A model generated the notes under the pieces. The model saw only the letters and a list, made by a program, of their open reading frames with translations. It made no database searches and was not told where the DNA came from. Below are positions 58,793 to 64,000 of a stretch of DNA of 64,000 bases, one piece after another (the stretch's first letter is position 1; each line of letters starts with the position of its first letter). Location: positions 186,001 to 250,000 of the forward strand of contig CAVXYG010000012.1 of NCBI GenBank assembly GCA_963766005.1. The letters are read 5' to 3'. A program made the position numbers and the translations under genes. Source of the DNA: CAVXYG01 sp963766005. GTDB lineage: Bacteria; Actinomycetota; Actinomycetes; S36-B12; GCA-2699445.

Positions 58793-60490
58793 CTACACGC
58801 CCGTCGTGCCTCGCGGGTAGGCCGCGTCGGTGTCGGTGCGCACATTGACCAGGTACGGCACGCCGGAGGCGAAGGCCCGGTCCAAGGCGGGTCCGATCTC
58901 GGCTGGCCGCTCGACCGTCTCCCCGGCGCCGCCCAGGGCTCTGACGACCTCGTCGTAGGGCGTGGGCTGCAGATCCGCGGCCACGTCATAGCCGTAGAGG
59001 AACCGCATCGGGTGCTTCTCCAAGGCCCACGACGCGTTGTTGCCGACGACCATGACGACCGGCAGGTTGTGCCGCACCAGGGTGTCGACGTCCATGAGGC
59101 TCATGCCAGCGGCGCCGTCGCCGAGCAGGAGGACCACCTGGCTGTCCGGCCGGGCCACGCGCGCGGCCATGGCGTAACCGAGACCGGTGCCCAAACAGCC
59201 GTACGGGCCGGGATCGAGCCAGCAACCCGGCTGCGCCGGCTCCAGGTACTTCCCGGCGAAGGAGACGAAGTCCCCGCCGTCGCCGATGACCACTGCATCG
59301 AGTGCCAACCGCGGCGCCAGTTCGCCGTAGATCCGGGCCGGGTGGATGGGATCGGCATCGCTGTGCAGCAGCGCGGTGTCGGACTCTGCGGCGGACCGGG
59401 CGGCGGCCTGCAGCAGGGACCGCCACTGCGCCGGGTCCTTCCTGCTCGACTCCCCCAGGAGCGCCTCCAACAGCGCGGCGAAGGTCAGCTGCAGGTCGCC
59501 GACGAGCGCCCCGGCGAGGTCGGCATGGCGGGACAGCGACCCGGGGGAGTCCGCGACATGCACGACGCGGGCCGGGCGCGCGGGGTCGCCGAACAGGCCG
59601 TAGCCGAGGCGGAAGTCGAGGGGCGTGCCCACGACGACGACGAGATCCGCCCCGCGAAACGCGGCGGATCGGGCCCGTGTCACCAGACACCCGTGGCCCG
59701 GCGGGAGGATGCCGCGACCCATCCCGTTGGCCACCACCGGCAGCCCCGCCTCGGTGACGAACTCCAGTGCCGCGTGCTCGGCGCCGTTGGACCAGACATC
59801 GCTGCCCAGCACAACGACCGGCCGCTCGGCCTGCGCCAGGAGGCCGGCGACCCTCGCCACCGCCTCCGCGTCGGGTGCCGGGCGGACCGGGTGAGCCGCA
59901 GTCAGGGCGGGCAGCGGCGCGTGGGAGAACAGCACATCCATGGGGATATCGACGAAGACCGGGCCGCGATGCGGTGCGGCGGCGAGGCGCAGGGCGTCGT
60001 CCAGGGCGTGCGCGATGCGCTCGGGCTCGGTCACGGTCGTCGCCAGTTTCGTGACCGGAGCCACCAGGGGCGGATGGTCGAGCTCCTGCAGCGCGCCGGT
60101 CCCCCAGCGGTTGGCCGGCGCCCGCCCGCCGACGACCACCAGTGGGGTGGCGTTGAAGTGGGCGCTGGTGACGCCGCTGACCGCGTTCGTGACGCCCGGT
60201 CCGGCGGTGACCACGGCGAGGCCGGGACGACGGGTGAGCTTGCCGGTCGCCTCGGCGGCGAAGACGGCCGTGGCCTCGTGGCGGGTGTCGATCAGCCGCA
60301 ACGGACCGGCGGCGGCGGCGCTGGTGCTGTCGGCGTGCGAGGCAACCGCTGCGCGGCCGCCGACCGCGGCGTCGTAGATCGGGAAGACATGGGCCCCGGA
60401 CAGGGTCCAGAGGGTCTCCACGCCGTGCGCTCGTGCGGCGGCGACGACGTGCTCGCCGCCCGATACCGGGGGGTGGTCGTTGTGGGTCAC
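58793..60490 (-). CDS. thiamine pyrophosphate enzyme, acetolactate synthase-like
   Basis: A 565-residue TPP enzyme with three domains: PYR (VVAAARAHGVETLWTLSGAHVFPIYD, catalytic Glu72 in IDTRHEATAVFAAEATGKL), the central domain (RPVVVLGSDVW) and the PP domain with the TPP motif GDGAAGMSLMDVDTLVRHNL and the Asn-Asn pair of VVGNN. It may be a 2-hydroxyacyl-CoA lyase, oxalyl-CoA decarboxylase or acetolactate synthase relative; the regulatory subunit of a true AHAS is not nearby. GTG 60490 follows TACCGT by six bases on the reverse strand. It is divergent from the kinase gene. Confidence 0.85.
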   Translation of the reverse strand: MTHNDHPPVSGGEHVVAAARAHGVETLWTLSGAHVFPIYDAAVGGRAAVASHADSTSAAAAGPLRLIDTRHEATAVFAAEATGKLTRRPGLAVVTAGPGVTNAVSGVTSAHFNATPLVVVGGRAPANRWGTGALQELDHPPLVAPVTKLATTVTEPERIAHALDDALRLAAAPHRGPVFVDIPMDVLFSHAPLPALTAAHPVRPAPDAEAVARVAGLLAQAERPVVVLGSDVWSNGAEHAALEFVTEAGLPVVANGMGRGILPPGHGCLVTRARSAAFRGADLVVVVGTPLDFRLGYGLFGDPARPARVVHVADSPGSLSRHADLAGALVGDLQLTFAALLEALLGESSRKDPAQWRSLLQAAARSAAESDTALLHSDADPIHPARIYGELAPRLALDAVVIGDGGDFVSFAGKYLEPAQPGCWLDPGPYGCLGTGLGYAMAARVARPDSQVVLLLGDGAAGMSLMDVDTLVRHNLPVVMVVGNNASWALEKHPMRFLYGYDVAADLQPTPYDEVVRALGGAGETVERPAEIGPALDRAFASGVPYLVNVRTDTDAAYPRGTTGV

Positions 60491-60755
60491 GATCCGACGG
60501 TACAAGTCGAGTCGCTCCGCAACGGCGGCGGTCGCGGCGGCACGTCGCAGGGGGAGTGCCTGCGGACCGCAGATCGTCCCGGGCGGACGGCGGTGCCCGG
60601 ATACCGCGGCGGTCTGGGCCTGGACGTGGTTGGTCCGCGGCGGCGCCCGGGTGCCGCCGCGATCCGGGGGTCGGGGCCGCTGCGCCGAGTGGATCCCGGA
60701 CCAGCCCCGCCCCCGGCGGGTACCGGCGGCAAGGGCCGGACCGTACCCTGGCGCT

Positions 60756-62186
60756 GTGCCCGCTCTGCAGTCCCTGGCGATCAGCCGTGCCGACCTGAGC
60801 GAAGCCGCCGTCGAGCACCTGACAGCGCTGGTGACGGACTGGGGCATCCTGGCCGACCTGGGGTTCTCCGATCTGGTCCTCTACCTCCCCACTTGGAACG
60901 CCGGCGGGTTCGTCGCGGCCGCGCAGGTCCGGCCCGACACCGCCGCCACCCGGATTCCGCTCGACGTGGTGGGCACCTTCATCCCGCGCGGACGGCTGCC
61001 CCAGGTGGATCGGGCACTCGGTATCGGCGAGATCGTGCGGGAGCGCGAGCAGCCCACCGGGGTCGTCCCGGTGGGACGCGAGGCGATCCCGGTCCGGTTG
61101 CCCCAGCGCCGGACCGGCAGCCCGATTGCTGTCGTTGCGCGCTACACCAGCGTGCGCGACCGGCCCCTGGGCCGATTGGAGGAGGCGTACCTGACCGCCG
61201 CCGACGAGCTCTCGGAGATGGTTGCGCGGGGATCGTTCCCGCCCCAGGGCGGGGTCGGCAGCGATCACCGCATCGGGGAGGGGCTGCTGGTCATCGACGC
61301 GGCCGGCGCGGTGCAGTTCGCCAGCCCGAACGCACAGTCGGCGATGCGGGCGATGGGGCTGACCACGCCGCTGGTCGGGGTGCAGATGACGCGGGTGCTC
61401 GGCCGGATCCTGAGCGGACCGGGGTCCGCGGACCAGGCGCTCGTCAGCGTGGCCAGCGGCGCCACCGCGGGGGTGCTGGAGGTCGAGGCGCGGGGAGGGA
61501 CGCTCTCCGTGCGCGCGATTCCGTTGCTGCACTCCCGCGGCGCGCTGCTGCTCGTCCGCGACGTCTCACAGCTGCGCCGGACCCAGCGCGCGCTGCTCAC
61601 GAAGGAAGCCACGATCCGCGAGGTCCATCACCGCGTGAAGAACAATCTGCAGACCGTGGCGGCGCTGCTGCGCCTGCAGGCGCGCCGGATGCCGTCGGAC
61701 GAGAGCCGCCACGCGCTGCTCGACGCCGTCGCGCGCGTGACGACGATCGCCTTCGTCCACGAGACGCTGTCGCACGAGTCCGGCGATGAAGTGGAATTTG
61801 ATGCCGTGACGGCGAAGCTGCTCGACCTCGCCCGGGACACCGCCGTCAGCGTGCAGCAGGGTGCGCAGCCGGTGATCCGGCAGTCGGGGTCGTTCGCCAC
61901 GCTTCCCGCGGCACTGGCCACGCCGCTGGCGATGGCGCTGTCGGAACTGCTGCTCAACGCGGCCGAGCATGCCGAGGCGGACTCCATCGTCCTGCGGGTG
62001 CAGCGCGACGGCGAGGTCCTGACCTGCTGGGTAGAGGACGACGGCAAGGGGTTCGCGGTGGCGCAGACGTCCGGGCTCGGGTTGCAGATCGTGCGGACCC
62101 TGGTGACCGAGCAGCTCGGCGGAACGCTGGACTGGGAGGATGCACGCCACGGCACCCGCGCCAGGATCGGGACGCGGGTGCCGTGA
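60756..62186 (+). CDS. pdtaS: PdtaS-type cytosolic sensor histidine kinase
   Basis: A 476-residue soluble kinase: an N-terminal GAF-like H_kinase_N domain (about 1-155), a PAS domain (about 175-275), then a HisKA_2 box TIREVHHRVKNNLQTVAALLRL with the phospho-acceptor His near 291 and an ATPase domain (MALSELLLNAAEHAEAD, WVEDDGKGF, GLGLQIVRTLV). Mycobacterial PdtaS signals to the RNA-binding antiterminator PdtaR and responds to metals and nitric oxide. GTG 60756 is six bases after TACCCT. whiB is its downstream neighbour, as in Mycobacterium. Confidence 0.92.
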   Translation: MPALQSLAISRADLSEAAVEHLTALVTDWGILADLGFSDLVLYLPTWNAGGFVAAAQVRPDTAATRIPLDVVGTFIPRGRLPQVDRALGIGEIVREREQPTGVVPVGREAIPVRLPQRRTGSPIAVVARYTSVRDRPLGRLEEAYLTAADELSEMVARGSFPPQGGVGSDHRIGEGLLVIDAAGAVQFASPNAQSAMRAMGLTTPLVGVQMTRVLGRILSGPGSADQALVSVASGATAGVLEVEARGGTLSVRAIPLLHSRGALLLVRDVSQLRRTQRALLTKEATIREVHHRVKNNLQTVAALLRLQARRMPSDESRHALLDAVARVTTIAFVHETLSHESGDEVEFDAVTAKLLDLARDTAVSVQQGAQPVIRQSGSFATLPAALATPLAMALSELLLNAAEHAEADSIVLRVQRDGEVLTCWVEDDGKGFAVAQTSGLGLQIVRTLVTEQLGGTLDWEDARHGTRARIGTRVP

Positions 62187-62211
62187 ACAGGTGCGGGTGC
62201 GGAGGGAACCC

Positions 62212-62463
62212 TCAGGCGGTGCGCGCCCGGGCCCGGGCGCGACGCCGCTTCAGGGCGCGCCGCTCGTCCTCGGACATACCGCCCCACACGCCTGCGTCCT
62301 GACCGTTCTCCAAAGCCCAGGTCAGGCACGCCTCGGTGACCTCGCACCGGCGGCAGACAGCCTTGGCGTCTTCCACCTGCATCAGTGCCGGGCCTGTTGT
62401 TCCGATGGGGAAGAACAGTTCCGGATCCTCGTCGCGGCAGGCCGAGCGATGGCGCCAGTCCAT
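62212..62463 (-). CDS. whiB1: WhiB-family iron-sulfur transcription factor
   Basis: An 83-residue WhiB protein with the four cluster cysteines Cys9, Cys37, Cys40 and Cys46 (SACRDEDPELFFPIG; VCRRCEVTEACL), the GVWGG turn at 58-62 and a C-terminal basic AT-hook-like tail (RRALKRRRARARA). It binds a nitric oxide-sensitive [4Fe-4S] cluster and region 4 of the main sigma factor. Position next to pdtaS and the length suggest WhiB1. AGGAGG precedes ATG 62463. Confidence 0.94.
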   Translation of the reverse strand: MDWRHRSACRDEDPELFFPIGTTGPALMQVEDAKAVCRRCEVTEACLTWALENGQDAGVWGGMSEDERRALKRRRARARARTA

Positions 62464-62797
62464 GAAGTACCTCCTGATGATGGCGGAGCATCCGCACCGT
62501 GCAGTTTGTGCATCAGGTCACAAGCGCAGCCGCACCCCACCCCAGAGGTCGGAATGGTGGCTGGACTACACTTGCGTCTGATCGGCTGGATCCGTTTGGC
62601 GCCCGTGTCACTCCGGTTCCTGGTGCGCTGTCCAGGACCGGGAGACCGGTCAGGCGTCCTGACATCTCCTTGGTTGAGGCTTCCCTCAACCATCTCTTCT
62701 AAGCGTTCCAGGTCGGTCACGCGCAGACAAGAGATCAGGGCAGCTTCCGGCCGCGTGGCGGTGTCGTCTTCGTCACACTGGGTGCCGACAAGGCCCG
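62464..62797. other. 334-bp intergenic stretch upstream of whiB
   Basis: No gene was seen. It holds the presumed whiB promoter, for which no good TANNNT hexamer could be chosen, and a strong small hairpin (62673-62692). Confidence 0.55.
62673..62692. terminator. 8-bp hairpin between the lipid kinase-like gene and whiB
   Basis: GGTTGAGG-CTTC-CCTCAACC is a perfect 8-bp stem with a four-base loop. Only the forward-strand reading is followed by a T-rich tail (ATCTCTTCT), while the upstream gene runs on the reverse strand, so its use as that gene's terminator is uncertain. Confidence 0.4.
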
Positions 62798-63742
62798 TCA
62801 AGGCTGGTCGACGACGGTTCCGTCCACGATGCGCAGGGCGTCAGGGACCGATACGAAGGTGGCATGGCGCGTCATGCCCAAGCCCTCGCCGTCCACCTGC
62901 AGCGCGACCTCGCGATCCGCCACGATCGTGAACGAAGGCAGGTCGTGGGCCAGGTACATCGACTTGGTCCGCGCATCGGCAGTGCTGCTGCGCAGGATGC
63001 GCCCCGTCACCCGCAGTGATGGCACCACACGCATGTCGCGGATCGCGAAGACGTCCAGGCCGGTCTGGAACGAGGCCTGGGGGCAGGCATTCACCGGCAG
63101 GGTGCCCATGTAGGTCCACGGGGCGCAGTTCTGCACGATCGCCAGAAACGTGTGGTCGACCGGCGGGGCGGTCTCCGGCAGCACGGTGAGGGCCGGGTGC
63201 CGTCGGTCGGTGGTGGTGAAGTACTCCCGCAGTGCGGTGGCCACGTACCTGGTGGGGGTCGCGGCCCTTCCTGCCGATCGCTGCCGCTCCATCGCGGCGA
63301 TCACCTCCGCGTCGAGTCCCAGACCGGCGTTGGACGTGAACCACAGCCCGTTGACGCGCCCCAGCCCGATCGAGGTGAAGCGGCGGCGGCGCAGCGCCCC
63401 GAGCAGGGCGCCGGTGGCGGCGACCGGCTCATTGGGCAGGCCGCTGGCCCGGGCGAAGACGTTGGCCGAGCCCCCCGGAATGGTCGCCAACGCCGGCAGA
63501 TCGGTCCCACCGGCCGTGAGAAGGCCGTTGACCACTTCATGGACCGTGCCGTCGCCGCCGAGCGTGATGAGTACCTCGGTGCCGTCGACTGCGGCCCGCT
63601 GGGCCAGCTCTCCCGCATGCCCGCGATGCGTCGTGGTGACCGTGCGAAGATCGACGACGCTGCGGATCGCCGAGACCAGCACGTCCAGGATCCGTGCGTC
63701 GGTCGTGGTCGCGTTCGGGTTGGCGATGAGCAGGCCGCGCAT
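62798..63742 (-). CDS. diacylglycerol kinase-family lipid kinase
   Basis: A 314-residue protein with the DAGK catalytic motif GGDGT at about residues 62-66 (EVLITLGGDGTVHEVVNGLL), LATIPGGSANVFARASGLP and the later VALQVDGEGLG. The family phosphorylates diacylglycerol, sphingosine or related lipids. The substrate is not predictable. ATG 63742 lies six bases after TAGGCT on the reverse strand, so it is likely leaderless. Confidence 0.9.
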   Translation of the reverse strand: MRGLLIANPNATTTDARILDVLVSAIRSVVDLRTVTTTHRGHAGELAQRAAVDGTEVLITLGGDGTVHEVVNGLLTAGGTDLPALATIPGGSANVFARASGLPNEPVAATGALLGALRRRRFTSIGLGRVNGLWFTSNAGLGLDAEVIAAMERQRSAGRAATPTRYVATALREYFTTTDRRHPALTVLPETAPPVDHTFLAIVQNCAPWTYMGTLPVNACPQASFQTGLDVFAIRDMRVVPSLRVTGRILRSSTADARTKSMYLAHDLPSFTIVADREVALQVDGEGLGMTRHATFVSVPDALRIVDGTVVDQP

Positions 63743-63989
63743 TGCGCCAGCCTAGTGGCGCGGCCTCGCAGAGGCTCGACGCTACGTCCGTGCCGGTTGC
63801 TCGGACCCGGTGCGCACTCGGCACCGGACGCATCGCCCCGCCGCACCGTCTCGCCATGCGCGTCTGGGTCCGCCCGGGGCCAAGCCGTCGCGCGCGGTGC
63901 ATCTGAGGCCCGACCGCGGCGCGATGACGCACCCCGCGGCGTGGCCCGCGCCGCTCGGCGCCGACCACGCCGCGGGTTACCCTGCAACC

Positions 63990-64000
63990 GTGAGTGACGC
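63990..64000 (+). CDS. start of a further gene (partial, window edge)
   Basis: TACCCT (63978-63983) ends six bases before a GTG at 63990, followed by AGTGACGC to the window end. The arrangement equals that of many leaderless starts here, so a gene beginning Met-Ser-Asp probably continues beyond the window. Nothing can be said about its product. Confidence 0.4.

Overview
The window comes from a high-G+C Gram-positive bacterium of the phylum Actinomycetota. Evidence: genes found almost only in that phylum (a WhiB-type iron-sulfur protein, the mycothiol glycosyltransferase MshA, CarD, a SenX3/RegX3 pair, a SigR/RsrA-type sigma/anti-sigma pair, DUF3027, DUF2530), a G+C content around 70%, and many genes that start 6-8 bases after a TANNNT hexamer with no Shine-Dalgarno sequence, the leaderless arrangement common in actinobacteria. 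No plasmid, phage, CRISPR, rRNA or tRNA gene was seen. It reads as chromosome, or a metagenome contig, of a free-living actinobacterium.

Layout. 0-5.5 kb: an MFS transporter cut by the window edge, a 2H phosphoesterase, a 21-bp tandem repeat, small membrane proteins, an esterase and an ECF sigma factor fused to a zinc-finger anti-sigma domain. 5.5-9.4 kb: a sulfur cassette, with a DUF2892 membrane protein divergent from regulator - sulfide:quinone oxidoreductase - DUF1641 - TusE/DsrC - DsrE2, under two DosR/DevR-like boxes. 9.4-20 kb: an MMPL exporter, a spermidine-synthase-like methyltransferase, a DUF2461 protein, a secreted LAS peptidase with three peptidoglycan-binding domains, a TipA-type MerR regulator with a classical 19-bp-spacer promoter, a CPA2 antiporter and a ClC channel. 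20-27 kb: rlmB-cysS, panE-like, carD-ispD-ispF-DUF192 and an LpqE-like lipoprotein. 27-33 kb: senX3-regX3, phoU, mshA, ybjN-like and gpmA. 33-43 kb: cold shock protein, DUF3027, DUF2530, ThpR, a 27-residue mini-protein, serC, citA, pdxH, a ParA/ribbon-helix-helix pair and a photolyase. 43-54 kb: a DtxR regulator, a CsoR/CstR-family regulator with a visible operator, an SDR, a wax ester synthase/DGAT, pirin, Mrp, DUF1003, a PRC-MgtE_N-CBS protein and a DMT transporter. 54-64 kb: a malyl-CoA-lyase-like enzyme, a PHO-box-controlled small ORF, SRAP, sigR-rsrA, a FlK-like thioesterase, a TPP enzyme, the PdtaS-type kinase, WhiB and a diacylglycerol-kinase-like protein. Several blocks match mycobacterial gene order (carD region, mshA/senX3 region, mrp region, whiB/pdtaS/sigH region).

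How the parts connect. Redox and sulfur handling recurs: the SQR cassette, a Cys-only CsoR-family regulator, SigR/RsrA, WhiB and mycothiol synthesis. Phosphate sensing recurs as SenX3/RegX3, PhoU and a PHO-box promoter at 55.3 kb.

Caveat. Five genes (ECF sigma, ParA, photolyase, SDR, pirin) carry six frameshifts, and every one is a single extra base. That pattern points to insertion-type sequencing or assembly errors more than to decay. The genes are annotated across the shift.
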